A stretch of DNA of 40,665 nt from a virus. The notes below the pieces were generated by a model that ran no database searches, was not told the origin of the DNA, and worked only from the letters and a program-made list of their open reading frames with translations. Both the position numbers and the translations under genes were made by a program. Shown in pieces: positions 7,210 to 15,432 of this stretch (positions are counted from its first letter, which is position 1; each line of letters starts with the position of its first letter). The stretch covers positions 1 to 40,665 of IMG/VR virus record IMGVR_UViG_3300046514_000643; one strand, written 5' to 3'.

Positions 7210-7370
7210 TCCCCCTCCAGGATTGCCCGGAGACGGTCGAAGCCCTGGAGCTTGTCCTGGATCACGCCGCGCTCGTAGTCCTCGAACACGGTGCGGGCCT
7301 CGGCGATCGTCTTCTCGTCTGCCTCGAACTTCTCGACGATCTCGACGATGTCCATGATGTATTCGCCCAT
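7206..7370 (-). CDS. Hypothetical small acidic helical protein (54 aa)
   Basis: Short, highly charged helical protein (DIVEIVEKFEADEKTIAEAR ...). No family recognised; it may form a coiled coil. The ATG at 7370 overlaps the upstream stop by one base (TAATG), and its stop overlaps the next start by 4 nt. An internal ATG five codons later (MDIVEIV) is also possible. Confidence 0.6.
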   Translation of the reverse strand: MGEYIMDIVEIVEKFEADEKTIAEARTVFEDYERGVIQDKLQGFDRLRAILEGE

Positions 7371-8065
7371 TACTCCCCCTTCGGGAACGTGCGCGTGACG
7401 GAGGTCCCGCGCTCTTTGATGATCTTCGTGTGGGCATCGGTGACGGTGGCGCTGACCTGGTCCAGCTCCGCCTGAGCCAGCTCCGCCTGGAGCTTCTTGA
7501 CCTTGGTCACCTGGGGCTCGAACTTGCCCAGGCCGACGAACGTCTTCATCACGTCGGCGAGCAGCCCGGCGAGCAGTTCGCGCGAGCGATCGCCCTGGCC
7601 GGAGAACTCCGCCTGGAACAGCTCGAACAGCCGGGCCTTCGCGTCCGGCGTCTCGATGTGCGCCGCCGCGACCGCGGAGACCAGCGCGTCCAGGTCGAAC
7701 CGGTGCTCGTTGATCAGGTCGGGCCGGACGGTGATGGTGCTGCCGTCGGTGTCGACGATCGCCAGCGAGCCGTTCGGCACGCCGTCGGAGTCCCCGTTCA
7801 CTGTGAGGAGCGCGTGCTCGCGGAGCACGTCCTTCACGGTGCGGGCGGTATCAGTGAAGGCGCGGCCGTAGTCGGTGAGCGTCTCGTTCATAGCGCCGAA
7901 GCGGCGCACCAGTGCGGCGGCGTCCTCCGGCGTCTTGATCTGCCCGGCCTTGGCCAGCTCGTCGGCGAGCACCGAATCCACGCCGTCGCGGAGAGCGCGG
8001 CGGAGGTCAGGCGTTGCGGGCAGCTGACGGCCGTCGTGCAGGACCAGTTCGTTCTCGTCGGTCAC
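7370..8065 (-). CDS. Hypothetical protein (231 aa) with C-terminal coiled coil
   Basis: Unrecognised protein. Residues 1-90 are helical and acidic; the middle contains GSLAIVDTDGSTITVRPD, a likely beta segment; residues 165-215 (FEPQVTKVKKLQAELAQAEL ...) have heptad spacing of a coiled coil. The gene sits downstream of the SSB gene and of an operator-type promoter, so a DNA metabolism role is possible but unproven. The GTG start at 8065 overlaps the upstream stop by 4 nt. Confidence 0.7.
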   Translation of the reverse strand: MTDENELVLHDGRQLPATPDLRRALRDGVDSVLADELAKAGQIKTPEDAAALVRRFGAMNETLTDYGRAFTDTARTVKDVLREHALLTVNGDSDGVPNGSLAIVDTDGSTITVRPDLINEHRFDLDALVSAVAAAHIETPDAKARLFELFQAEFSGQGDRSRELLAGLLADVMKTFVGLGKFEPQVTKVKKLQAELAQAELDQVSATVTDAHTKIIKERGTSVTRTFPKGE

Positions 8066-8337
8066 TTGCGGTTCAGTCCCTTCGAGTACTCCACGAGCAC
8101 GTCGCGCGTGGGGTCGTAGTCGGTGGTGTCGAGGACTACGGCGACGACACAGCACGCGCACGAGCCGGAGATGGTGCGGCCGTCGCGTGTCGGGATGTAG
8201 ATGGTGGCCTCGATGACGTTCCCGATCACCGAGCAGACGGGGCAGGCGGCGCCGTAGTCGTCGACCTGGTCGGCCCAGACTTCGCGGTATTCCACGGTGA
8301 CGGACGGGCTGCCGGTGAGGCTGATCGTGGTGGACAT
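8062..8337 (-). CDS. Zinc-binding hypothetical protein (91 aa), leaderless
   Basis: Small protein with CPVCSV near residues 33-38 and CACC near 61-64, two cysteine pairs that probably hold zinc. The flanking sequence is mainly strands. It is the first gene of the operon that runs to 5065. Its ATG lies only 6 nt after the -10 box of a palindrome promoter, with no ribosome site, so the mRNA is probably leaderless. Its stop overlaps the next GTG start by 4 nt. Confidence 0.75.
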   Translation of the reverse strand: MSTTISLTGSPSVTVEYREVWADQVDDYGAACPVCSVIGNVIEATIYIPTRDGRTISGSCACCVVAVVLDTTDYDPTRDVLVEYSKGLNRK

Positions 8338-8343
8338 GGGTTG

Positions 8344-8372
8344 ATCGTACCCCCCATTTTGGGGGGACACAA
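8344..8372 (-). promoter_or_regulatory. Palindrome promoter 1 (upstream of 8062-8337)
   Basis: Minus-strand -35 TTGTGT (8372-8367), then the palindrome CCCCCCAAAATGGGGGG filling the 17-nt spacer (8350-8366), then -10 TACGAT (8349-8344). The ATG of the gene starts 6 nt after the -10 box. A protein bound to the palindrome would block RNA polymerase. Confidence 0.75.
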
Positions 8373-8407
8373 GTAACCCCCCGGTATCCGCGGCCGGGGG
8401 GTTACTT
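8371..8407 (-). terminator. Hairpin terminator after ssb
   Basis: A 14-bp perfect stem (AAGTAACCCCCCGG and its complement) with a 9-nt loop lies 50 nt after the SSB stop. It would end the recombination/SSB transcript. Its last bases touch the -35 box of palindrome promoter 1, so the end of one unit and the start of the next are back to back. Confidence 0.75.
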
Positions 8408-8455
8408 CTCAAGCTGGAGCGCGAGGCCTGCACACCTCGTGGCCGCTCCGTCGGA

Positions 8456-8989
8456 TCAGAAAGGCGGCTCGTCGGGGAAGCCGGCGCCGCCGCTACCACC
8501 GCCGCGGGAGAAGCCGCCGCCCTGAGGCGCACTGCCCCACGGGTCGTCGGCGGGCGGGCGACCGCCGTACTGCCCGCCGCCCTGGTTCCCGCGGTTCTGC
8601 TGGCGCTCGTAGCCATCCCCGCCGCCGCGCTGCACGCGCTTCACGGCGACCTGAGCCCAGCGAAGCTCGGGGCCGATGCCGTCCACCTGAACCTCCAGGG
8701 TGAACCGCTTGCCGCCCTCCTTGTCCTCCCAGGGGCGGTTCTCCAGGCGCCCGGTCACGATGACGCGGTCGCCCTTGCTGAGGCTCTCCGCGACGTTCTC
8801 AGCCTCTTCGCGCCAGATGTTGCAGCGGTACCAGGTCGTGTCGCCGTCGAGCCATTCGCCGGCCTGGTTCTTCTTCCGCGCGCCGACGGCGACGCTGATC
8901 GTGCAGACGGCCAGGCCGCCCGACGTGAACCGCAGCTCCGGGTCGCCGCCAAGGCTCCCGATGAAGGTGATGGTGGCCTCTCCAGCCAT
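8456..8989 (-). CDS. ssb: Single-stranded DNA-binding protein
   Basis: SSB of 177 aa that coats single-stranded DNA during replication and recombination. Residues 1-112 form the OB fold, starting ATITFIGSLGGDPELRFTSGG and including TWYRCNIWREEAENVAESL and the GDRVIVTGRLENRPW strand. Residues 115-170 are a flexible Gly/Gln/Arg-rich tail. The acidic tip DEPPF matches the bacterial SSB tip that recruits partner proteins. Its AGGAAG ribosome site precedes the ATG at 8989. It follows the ERF gene in the same unit, a common pairing in phages. Confidence 0.95.
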   Translation of the reverse strand: MAGEATITFIGSLGGDPELRFTSGGLAVCTISVAVGARKKNQAGEWLDGDTTWYRCNIWREEAENVAESLSKGDRVIVTGRLENRPWEDKEGGKRFTLEVQVDGIGPELRWAQVAVKRVQRGGGDGYERQQNRGNQGGGQYGGRPPADDPWGSAPQGGGFSRGGGSGGAGFPDEPPF

Positions 8990-9028
8990 GACGTTCTTCC
9001 TCTCGATGGTGCTGCTTGGGCAGGACGG

Positions 9029-10132
9029 TCAGTGCTCCCAGGGCCGCGCTGGGGGTGGCTCCTGGTTCCGGGGCGACGTGCCCAGGGTGTTCCCCATGCT
9101 GACGCCCAGCGAGCGGGCGACGGACTGGAAGCCGGACAGCTGGGAGCGGAGGTTGTGCTGGTTCCCCTGGAGCGCCTTGACCAGCATTTTCGCCTCGCCG
9201 GCCTCGTACTGCTCGTCCGCCGACGCGAGCCAGGCCTCTGCCTCTTGCTGCTTCTGGTTCTTCGCGTCCGACTTGGCCAGCGCGAGGTTGTACTTCAGGT
9301 TGAGATCGTGCTCCGCGGCGTGCAGGCGGCCCATCTGCTGACGGAGGAACACCTCGCTGTTCTCCAGCTGCTCCAGGATGGAGACGATCTTCAGCTCCAC
9401 GTCCTGGGGCGTGTAGAGCACGGTCGGGTCCAGCGCGGGCAATTTCTTCGTCAGCGGGTCCAGGGTGTGCTCGCCCTCGCGTGGGACGATGGGCACGCCG
9501 GTACCGGGCCTCGGTGCCTCGCGCCGGGCGAGATCCGTGCTTACGGTGTCCGGCTCGCCCGGCTTCGGCCCGTCGTACAGCCCGGCGCGGAATTCCTGGC
9601 CGTAATCCAGCGGCACCGCCTGAGCCTCGTCGGGCTCGTCCGGGTACCGATCGGCATCAGCTTCGTGGACGGTGATCGGCGGCGTCTCCTCGTCGACCAG
9701 CTCGCCGCCCTTGATCTCGGCAGGCACCGCAGCGATGACCTCCTCGACGACCTCGGCATCCACCGGCTCGTGCTCAACGGCGTCCTGAGTGGACTGTCCG
9801 TATACTCCGAAGGCGCCCTGCACCACGGCCTCCTTGCTCGCGTAGTCGTCCTGCACGGGCTCGCCCGCGACGCTCCGGGCCTCAGCCTCAGCCTCGACCT
9901 TGCGCCGGGCAGCGTCCACCTTCTCCTGGGCGTCACGCTTCATCCGGACCGACAGCGGCTCTTCCTCGAACTCCGGCAGCTCGTACTCGACAGCGTCGGG
10001 CGGCTCGTCTTCCATCGGGAAGCCCAGCGTCTCGCCGCACGCGCAGACGAAGCCGTCGGTGGCACTGAAGCTCGTGGAGCCCTCGTGGTCGGCGTGCTCC
10101 GGCCAGTACTCGGCGATCTTGTTGCTCGTCAC
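9029..10132 (-). CDS. Hypothetical acidic protein with zinc motif and coiled coil
   Basis: Protein of 367 aa with no family I recognise. The N-terminus has a short CACGE motif near residue 30, followed by a long acidic, proline-rich, probably disordered region to about residue 230. The C-terminal third is helical with coiled-coil character (VELKIVSILEQLENSEVFLR ... AAEHDLNLKYNLALAKSDAK). It lies between the ERF and SSB genes and overlaps ERF by 4 nt, so it may work with them, for instance as a recombinase partner. No exonuclease motif is visible. Confidence 0.72.
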   Translation of the reverse strand: MTSNKIAEYWPEHADHEGSTSFSATDGFVCACGETLGFPMEDEPPDAVEYELPEFEEEPLSVRMKRDAQEKVDAARRKVEAEAEARSVAGEPVQDDYASKEAVVQGAFGVYGQSTQDAVEHEPVDAEVVEEVIAAVPAEIKGGELVDEETPPITVHEADADRYPDEPDEAQAVPLDYGQEFRAGLYDGPKPGEPDTVSTDLARREAPRPGTGVPIVPREGEHTLDPLTKKLPALDPTVLYTPQDVELKIVSILEQLENSEVFLRQQMGRLHAAEHDLNLKYNLALAKSDAKNQKQQEAEAWLASADEQYEAGEAKMLVKALQGNQHNLRSQLSGFQSVARSLGVSMGNTLGTSPRNQEPPPARPWEH

Positions 10133-10947
10133 TGGGCACCACCGGCGGGCATCGCGGTGTTCGGGTCGATGCCGAAGTTCCCCAGGCGCGCGCGGATGTG
10201 CTTCTCCAGCGGCAGGCCGCCAACCTCGAACCCGAGCATGCCGCGCTGGGCGGAGTAGGCGTGCACCTGGTTGATCCGCTCCACGGTCAGCTCCGGGTCG
10301 TTCAGCTGACGGCCGACCCAGTCGGAGAACTCGATGCGCTTCTCCGGCGTCAGGCTGCCCTCGGGCGCGCCGGTGGTGTCGCCGCGCTGCCCCGCCTGGC
10401 GCCGCTCGCGGGCCTCGGACTGGGCGCGCTGGTAACCCTGGCCGCCGCCGGTCGGCTGGGCGAAGTCACCGGGGCGCTCGCTGTCCGGGTCCGGGTCGTC
10501 GGTGGCGATCATGAACGCCTGGGTCAGCGCGCTCTTCATGGCCATGGTCATCGCCTTGGCCGAAGACTTGTCGCTGGAGTCCTTGCCCTCGCCGATCGAG
10601 CCGACCGTCAGCGTGGTGCCGTCGACCAGGCTCGTGAAGGTGTACTCCATCGTCAGCCACACCGAGGTCCACATGGTGTAGCCGGAGCCCTCCTTGTACG
10701 GCTTCTTGTCCTCGGACCGCTCGCGCGAGACCACGCGGGACTGGACGAACACACCGTGGTCACGGAAGGCCTGCCCCAGCGCGGCGGCGGTGTCCTCGAA
10801 CCGGCGGAAGGCGTACTTCGTGCCACCACTCCGCTTGCCGTCGTCGTACTGCCCGGCCTTGGGAACGTAGGTGACTTGCTGCATGACGGCCGCGACGGCG
10901 GCGAGGATCTTGGGCGCGCTGTCGGGCGCGCTGTCCTGGGCAGGCAC
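10129..10947 (-). CDS. ERF-family single-strand annealing protein
   Basis: ERF-type recombinase of 272 aa that anneals complementary single strands in phage recombination. The family core is present: KYAFRRFEDTAAALGQAFRD near residues 44-63, a strand region to 118, then GEGKDSSDKSSAKAMTMAMK at 119-138 and ALTQAFMIATDDPDPD near 140-155. The C-terminal 100 residues are a Gln/Gly/Arg linker and a helical tail. The start is GTG at 10947 with a weak ribosome site. No RecE or lambda-type exonuclease partner is seen nearby. Confidence 0.9.
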   Translation of the reverse strand: MPAQDSAPDSAPKILAAVAAVMQQVTYVPKAGQYDDGKRSGGTKYAFRRFEDTAAALGQAFRDHGVFVQSRVVSRERSEDKKPYKEGSGYTMWTSVWLTMEYTFTSLVDGTTLTVGSIGEGKDSSDKSSAKAMTMAMKSALTQAFMIATDDPDPDSERPGDFAQPTGGGQGYQRAQSEARERRQAGQRGDTTGAPEGSLTPEKRIEFSDWVGRQLNDPELTVERINQVHAYSAQRGMLGFEVGGLPLEKHIRARLGNFGIDPNTAMPAGGAQ

Positions 10948-10953
10948 GGTGTG

Positions 10954-11469
10954 TTACTCGCTCTCGTTCGGGTTGATGATGACGCCCTTGTCGACGTAGA
11001 TCTTGAGCAAGTCCTCGACGGTCGCGGGGACGGACTTCCCCGCGGCCTCGATGCTCTTGAACGCGGCCGTCTTCTGGTCGCGGGGCACGCGAAAGCGGAT
11101 GCGCTCCCGGTCCTCGCCGTACTCGCGCGGCTTGATCTTGCCCACGCCCAGTTCGCGCGCCTCGTCGCTGTCGGTGCTGAGAACCTCGGTCGGGTACTCG
11201 ATACCGGCGGCGGCGTCGCGCGCGGCCTGCTCGGTGGGGAAGACGGTGCCTTCCCACCGCGGCTTCTTGTGCTGGGTCACGGCGATGACCCAACCCACGA
11301 TGGGCACCGCTTCGGCGGCAGCCTGGAACAGGGCGGCGCGTGCCACGCTGGCCAAGGTCTGACCCTGAAGAAGTGCCCGCTTCATGGCGGCCTCGTACAC
11401 GTCCAGCTGAATCCACAGCTCGACGGACACGCGGCCGGCCTCCTCCGGGGCTGTCGTTGCGTTGTCCAT
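10954..11469 (-). CDS. Tandem ribbon-helix-helix protein, candidate regulator
   Basis: Protein of 171 aa with two segments that look like ribbon-helix-helix (Arc/MetJ-type) units: residues 13-50 (RVSVELWIQLDVYEAAMKR ... ASVARAALFQAA) and 121-163 (RERIRFRVPRDQKTAAFKS ... VEDLLKIYVDKG). Each has a short strand followed by two helices; two in one chain could bind a palindrome without dimerising. It has one of the C6/G6 palindromes at its own promoter, which suggests autoregulation. It heads the ERF/SSB unit. The ATG is 6 nt after the -10 box and has no ribosome site, so translation is probably leaderless. Function as a repressor is inferred. Confidence 0.65.
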   Translation of the reverse strand: MDNATTAPEEAGRVSVELWIQLDVYEAAMKRALLQGQTLASVARAALFQAAAEAVPIVGWVIAVTQHKKPRWEGTVFPTEQAARDAAAGIEYPTEVLSTDSDEARELGVGKIKPREYGEDRERIRFRVPRDQKTAAFKSIEAAGKSVPATVEDLLKIYVDKGVIINPNESE

Positions 11470-11475
11470 ACGAGC

Positions 11476-11506
11476 ATCTTACCCCCTATGATGGGGGGTA
11501 ACACAA
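11476..11506 (-). promoter_or_regulatory. Palindrome promoter 2 (upstream of RHH gene)
   Basis: On the minus strand: TTGTGT (11506-11501), a 19-nt spacer carrying CCCCCCATCATAGGGGG (11498-11482), then TAAGAT (11481-11476). The palindrome extends to TTAC...GTAA. The ATG is 6 nt after the -10 box. The divergent HNH gene starts 28 nt away on the other side, so the site could affect both. Confidence 0.7.
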
Positions 11507-11526
11507 GCCCGACACCTGGAGTGATC

Positions 11527-11970
11527 ATGGCCAAACGGCCTGCCCCGAACTGGCGTGAACTGCGCGAACGGCTCTGGATGCGCAGCAACGGGTATTGCGA
11601 GGTCAGCGGTGTGCCGCTCGACTTCGACACCTTCGACGCGCACCACCGGCGGAACAAGCAGATGGGCGGCACGTACCGCCTGGACACCGACACCCTGGCC
11701 AACCTGATCGCGGTGGACCCGATCGTGCACAACGGCCACCGGAACTCCGTGCACCAGGCGGCCGGGTGGTCCAGGCCGCGCGGTTACCTGCTTCACGGCA
11801 ACTCGGTACCCAGCGAAGAGCCGATCCTCTACAAGGGCCGTACGTGGCTGGTGCTGCATGCCGACGGCACCCACGAGGTGCTTGATATCCACGACCCTCG
11901 ACTCCCATCCCCGCTCTACCCCTTCGAGAAGCGCGGACCCGGCGGCCAGTACGTCGGTTTCTGCGGGTAG
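11527..11970 (+). CDS. HNH endonuclease
   Basis: Plus-strand protein of 147 aa with an HNH nuclease core: CEVSG near residues 24-28, FDAHHRRNKQMGG near 36-48 carrying the first histidines, and TLANLIAVDPIVHNG near 60-74 with the Asn and last His. A single zinc Cys is seen, so zinc binding may be incomplete. It could be a homing endonuclease or a packaging-associated nuclease; it is far from the terminase genes. It is divergent from the RHH gene and convergent with the tail gene. The ATG at 11527 has a GGAG site; GTG at 11521 is an in-frame alternative. Confidence 0.85.
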   Translation: MAKRPAPNWRELRERLWMRSNGYCEVSGVPLDFDTFDAHHRRNKQMGGTYRLDTDTLANLIAVDPIVHNGHRNSVHQAAGWSRPRGYLLHGNSVPSEEPILYKGRTWLVLHADGTHEVLDIHDPRLPSPLYPFEKRGPGGQYVGFCG

Positions 11971-11980
11971 GCAACGAGAA

Positions 11981-12010
11981 GCCCCCACTCCTCGCCGTAG
12001 GAGTGGGGGC
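11981..12010. terminator. Bidirectional hairpin between HNH and tail genes
   Basis: A 12-bp perfect stem (GCCCCCACTCCT and its complement) with a 6-nt loop lies between the convergent HNH and tail-tip genes. It probably ends both transcripts. A smaller stem, TGCCTG with CAGGCA, follows near 12024-12037. Confidence 0.82.
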
Positions 12011-12082
12011 CTCATCGTCACCATGCCTGCCCAGGCACGAGCCACCTTGTCCAGGGGGGCCGGACCCAAGTGTAAGGCTCGA

Positions 12083-14536
12083 TCAGCTGAAAGTGCGCAG
12101 GGTAAGCGTCTGTTTCAGGCCCGACTTTGCGTCGCCTACCTCGTTGATTCCGACCATCGACGCGTAGATCGGGCCACCCATCCCGCCCGCGTCGTCGATC
12201 GTCACCACGTCCTGGAGCTGGAGCCGCGGGTCGCCGACGATGCTCGCGCTCTGGAAGTAGGGCTGAGCCTGCTTCACGTCGGCGAGCAGCGACGGCGCGA
12301 GCAGGCCGCCGATGGTCAGCGCGTCCTGGTGCCAATCATCCTGGGGCAGCGAGAGGTTCCGATCGCCGAACTGGGCCTGGCTGGCGGAGTCCATGATCGA
12401 AGCAGAGCCCGAGGAATCGGCCACCAAGATGATCCCCTTCACGTGCAGGAACGGCGTCGTGTCCTCCACCGATTCCTGCATGGTAGTCGCGGCGTCGTTG
12501 GTGATGAACACGCGCATGTGCCGCTGGTTCTGGTCGCCGGTGGACCAGCCGGCCCAGGCGTAGACGTTCACGCCGGTGCCGACCGGCGGGCAGCCGCTCG
12601 GGTCGCCGTTGTTGCCGGGCTGGTGGCCGGCGTAGCCGTCGAGCCAGAAGTCCGGCTTGTAGAAGTTCATCACGTCCTTGCAGGCGAAGGCGCCGCCGGA
12701 GATGCTGCCCTGGGTCTGGGGGTGCCAGCTCACCTGACCCACGCGGATGGACTGCACTCCGGACAGCGTGATCACGCCGGTGCGCGTGGAGTGCGCGCCG
12801 GTGAGCCACTGGCCGGGGTCGGTGGTGGCGTAGGCAACGCCGTCCTGGGCCACCTTCGTCTGGACGAAGTACGTGATCCGGTTGATGATCGAATCGAAGG
12901 TGGTCTGCGGGTTGATCTCGTCCATGTCGTCGATGCTCAGCGTCCGCACCGAAAGGCCGCCGGAGTGCTTGGCCTGGATGTTCAGCCGGTTGGCGAAGTG
13001 CATCACCCCGAACTCGTCGACGAACAGGGCGCCCATGTCCGCTGAGCTGGACGCCTTGAGCACCTCCCAGGACTCCACGCTCTGGAGGTCCGGCATCCAG
13101 TTCAGCCGCATGACCGAGGTGTCGATCTGGGCTCGCGGGTTCGCCTGGTCCTTCGGCCAGGTGACGCTGCCGGATGCGGTGTCCGGCATCCACCAGAGCT
13201 GCCAGTACTGGCACGGGCCGTTGATGGCCAGCGTGACGTAGTTGGTGTTCGTCGTGTCGAACCCGCGGGTGACCGAGGTGATGCCGCCCGACGTTCCGCC
13301 GGTGCCGCGGTTGGTGATCGTGCCGTCCACGTTCGAGAAGAGCGTGATCGAGGTCGACACGAACGAGTAGTCGACGGCGATGTAGTGCCAGCCGGTGGTG
13401 AGCCCCGACGGCGTGAAGGACCAGTTCCACATCTTGACCTGGCCGGAGTTCTGCACGTAGCCGGTGACGAGCCCGGTCTGGTGCGAAACGGACAGCGACA
13501 TCAGCGCCGGCTGAGCCTCGGTAGGCGACCGCCGCTGCTCCAGGAGCACCGTCATCGAGCTGGTCTGGGCGATGGCTGAATCGATGTACACCCAGCCGCC
13601 CAGCGCGAGCTGGTTCGCGCCGTTGGTCGGCGCCGGGGCGGCCACGAGCACTGCGGCGGACGTGTGGGCGGCGCACGTATTGAACAGCCTGAGTCCGGTC
13701 GGATCGAGCCCGCGCGGCTTCAAGGCCTGCCCGTACCGACCGGGGACGTAGTTGTCGGTCGGGTAGCCCGTCGACGAGTCGGGCGCCGGCGGGGTGATGT
13801 AGGACGAGACGTTGAAGCTCGACCCGTTGTTGATCAGGTCGGCATCCTCGATTCCGATGGTCCCGATCTCCGGCAGGAAGCCGTGGCACAGCGGCCAGCT
13901 CAGCACCGCGTTCGCGTGCGGCGCCGGGCCCTCGTAGACGCCGGAGCTACGGAGCGTGTACTCCAGCACCCACGACAGCGGCAGCGTGCCGCGGTCGACG
14001 CTGATGCCGTACTTCGGCCCGGCGCCCTGGGCCCACACGGGCAGCGTGACCGGGTTGGTCAGGATGCCGGACAGGTCGGTGCACGTCACGACCACGTTGC
14101 CGTCCTTGCGGCTGGGCAGCGCGCCCTGGATGAAGCCGGTGAAGCGCCGGATCGCCGTGGTTCCGGTGGACGTTTTGACGAGCAGGTTCAGGTACATCGG
14201 GGTGCCGACGGCGCCGATGGTGCCCGGCCAGAATCCGGAGTAGGGCGAGAACATCCGCCACACCGGCGTGCCGTCGGCCACGACGCCCTCCAGGGTGATC
14301 TGGAGCTGGGCTCCGGAGTACCCCTCGGTCACTTCGAGCTTGTCGGGGAACGCGCCGGTCAGCTGCCGGTCGATCGTGTACGACGAGTAGTTGTCGGACA
14401 GGTCGTTGTTGGCGTAGCTGTAGCTGCCGTCGCGCTGCCAGTCGAACCTCAGCTCCACGCCGAAGTACCGCTTCTGGCCGGGCGCGAGCGCGTCGGCCAG
14501 CGCGAGCGAGGTGGGCGACCCGTCGTTGAATTGCAT
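12083..14536 (-). CDS. Large minor tail protein with LamG-like domain
   Basis: Tail protein of 817 aa, the last gene of the virion operon and so probably at the tail tip or baseplate. Residues 1-200 resemble the N-terminal part of tail-associated proteins (FGVELRFDWQRDG ... VVTCTDLSGILTNPV). Residues about 305-460 look like a concanavalin/LamG jelly roll (LALGGWVYIDS, GWHYIAVDY, TITLFSNVDG), a fold often used to bind surface sugars. The C-terminal region again looks structural. It could be the receptor-binding protein. The ATG at 14536 has a GGAGG site. Confidence 0.78.
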   Translation of the reverse strand: MQFNDGSPTSLALADALAPGQKRYFGVELRFDWQRDGSYSYANNDLSDNYSSYTIDRQLTGAFPDKLEVTEGYSGAQLQITLEGVVADGTPVWRMFSPYSGFWPGTIGAVGTPMYLNLLVKTSTGTTAIRRFTGFIQGALPSRKDGNVVVTCTDLSGILTNPVTLPVWAQGAGPKYGISVDRGTLPLSWVLEYTLRSSGVYEGPAPHANAVLSWPLCHGFLPEIGTIGIEDADLINNGSSFNVSSYITPPAPDSSTGYPTDNYVPGRYGQALKPRGLDPTGLRLFNTCAAHTSAAVLVAAPAPTNGANQLALGGWVYIDSAIAQTSSMTVLLEQRRSPTEAQPALMSLSVSHQTGLVTGYVQNSGQVKMWNWSFTPSGLTTGWHYIAVDYSFVSTSITLFSNVDGTITNRGTGGTSGGITSVTRGFDTTNTNYVTLAINGPCQYWQLWWMPDTASGSVTWPKDQANPRAQIDTSVMRLNWMPDLQSVESWEVLKASSSADMGALFVDEFGVMHFANRLNIQAKHSGGLSVRTLSIDDMDEINPQTTFDSIINRITYFVQTKVAQDGVAYATTDPGQWLTGAHSTRTGVITLSGVQSIRVGQVSWHPQTQGSISGGAFACKDVMNFYKPDFWLDGYAGHQPGNNGDPSGCPPVGTGVNVYAWAGWSTGDQNQRHMRVFITNDAATTMQESVEDTTPFLHVKGIILVADSSGSASIMDSASQAQFGDRNLSLPQDDWHQDALTIGGLLAPSLLADVKQAQPYFQSASIVGDPRLQLQDVVTIDDAGGMGGPIYASMVGINEVGDAKSGLKQTLTLRTFS

Positions 14537-14549
14537 GGTGCCTCCGGCG

Positions 14550-15428
14550 TCAGGCTTCGAGCAGGGCCAGCGAGCCGGACGTGCGGGTGCCCAGGTACTC
14601 GCTGTGCTGGGGGAAGTCGTTCACGATGACCTTCGGCACGCCGGTCCCGAGGACCCAGGCCCGCGGCGTATCCGTGGTGGCGCGCTGCCCCTCCAGCTGG
14701 CAGGCCAGCACCACCGTGGTTCCGGCGGCCGTCAGGTTGAAGGTCGGCATGACGGCCTGGACGGTGCCGTTGGTGGGCACGGTGTAGCGGATGTACTTCC
14801 GGGTGGCGTCCGTCGGGTCGGTGAGCACGGTGACCGTGACCGTGACGGGGCTGCTCGCCGGCGTGGCGTAGGTCAGGATGCCGGGCGTGGCGGAGCCGGA
14901 GATCAAGTAGAAGCTGAATATCACCGTCTCGCCGGGGATCACCGGGATCACCGTCTTGCCGCACGCCGTCGCGCCCGCCGCCGTCGCCACCCACTTCGCG
15001 GCGAAGGACGGCCCCGGCGTCGTCTCGGTAGTGGTGGTCACGTCGACTCGCTGGCTCGTGAGCATCAGCTTCGTATTCGCCTGGGCGGAGACGACGCCGT
15101 TCGGCGCCACGAACGGCACGGTGCGCGCGTAGCTCGACATCGTGTCGGCGACCGCCGCGTGCAGCATGTTCATCCGCCGCGGGTCGCGCAGGAAGTACGG
15201 CCCCGCGATCGAGCCGCGGTACAGCATCTCGAACCAGCTCAGCGCCCGTCGGTCCATGCCGTCCAGCGGGATGTTGAACGAGCGCTTCCAGCCGAACACG
15301 TCCTTCGTGTGCATCCCGGACAGCGGCTCCTGGAGCGCGCCGAACTCCACCATGCCGGAGTCGAAACCGTCCGCGCCCACGTCCATCGCCATCAGCCGTC
15401 CGTACGGTCCGACGTAGATCAGGCCCAT
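14550..15428 (-). CDS. Minor tail protein (distal-tail-like)
   Basis: Protein of 292 aa between the tape measure and the large tail-tip gene, the usual place of the distal tail protein. Residues 1-110 have the layout of a distal tail protein (GLIYVGPYGRLMAMDVG ... WFEMLYRGSIAGPYFLRDP). The rest, rich in Thr/Val strands (TPGILTYATPASSPVTVTVT), looks like a carbohydrate-binding or Ig-like sandwich, as in evolved distal tail proteins that help adsorption. The ATG at 15428 lies 4 nt after the tape measure stop region on the minus strand with a GAAG-like site. Confidence 0.72.
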   Translation of the reverse strand: MGLIYVGPYGRLMAMDVGADGFDSGMVEFGALQEPLSGMHTKDVFGWKRSFNIPLDGMDRRALSWFEMLYRGSIAGPYFLRDPRRMNMLHAAVADTMSSYARTVPFVAPNGVVSAQANTKLMLTSQRVDVTTTTETTPGPSFAAKWVATAAGATACGKTVIPVIPGETVIFSFYLISGSATPGILTYATPASSPVTVTVTVLTDPTDATRKYIRYTVPTNGTVQAVMPTFNLTAAGTTVVLACQLEGQRATTDTPRAWVLGTGVPKVIVNDFPQHSEYLGTRTSGSLALLEA

Positions 15429-15432
15429 GGCT

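Noticed and set aside
9032-10258. Plus-strand open frame (408 aa) opposite the 9029-10132 gene
   Set aside because: Antisense shadow, with Leu/Val/Arg-rich composition, no ribosome site and no partner genes on that strand.
11527-11970. HNH gene as a terminase-linked packaging endonuclease
   Set aside because: It is far from the portal end and on the opposite strand; a homing or stand-alone nuclease is as likely, so I did not assign packaging.
12336-13889. Minus-strand second frame (517 aa) inside the tail-tip gene
   Set aside because: Overlaps the 817-aa frame throughout and is rich in Arg, His and Pro, as expected for an off-frame reading of GC-rich DNA.
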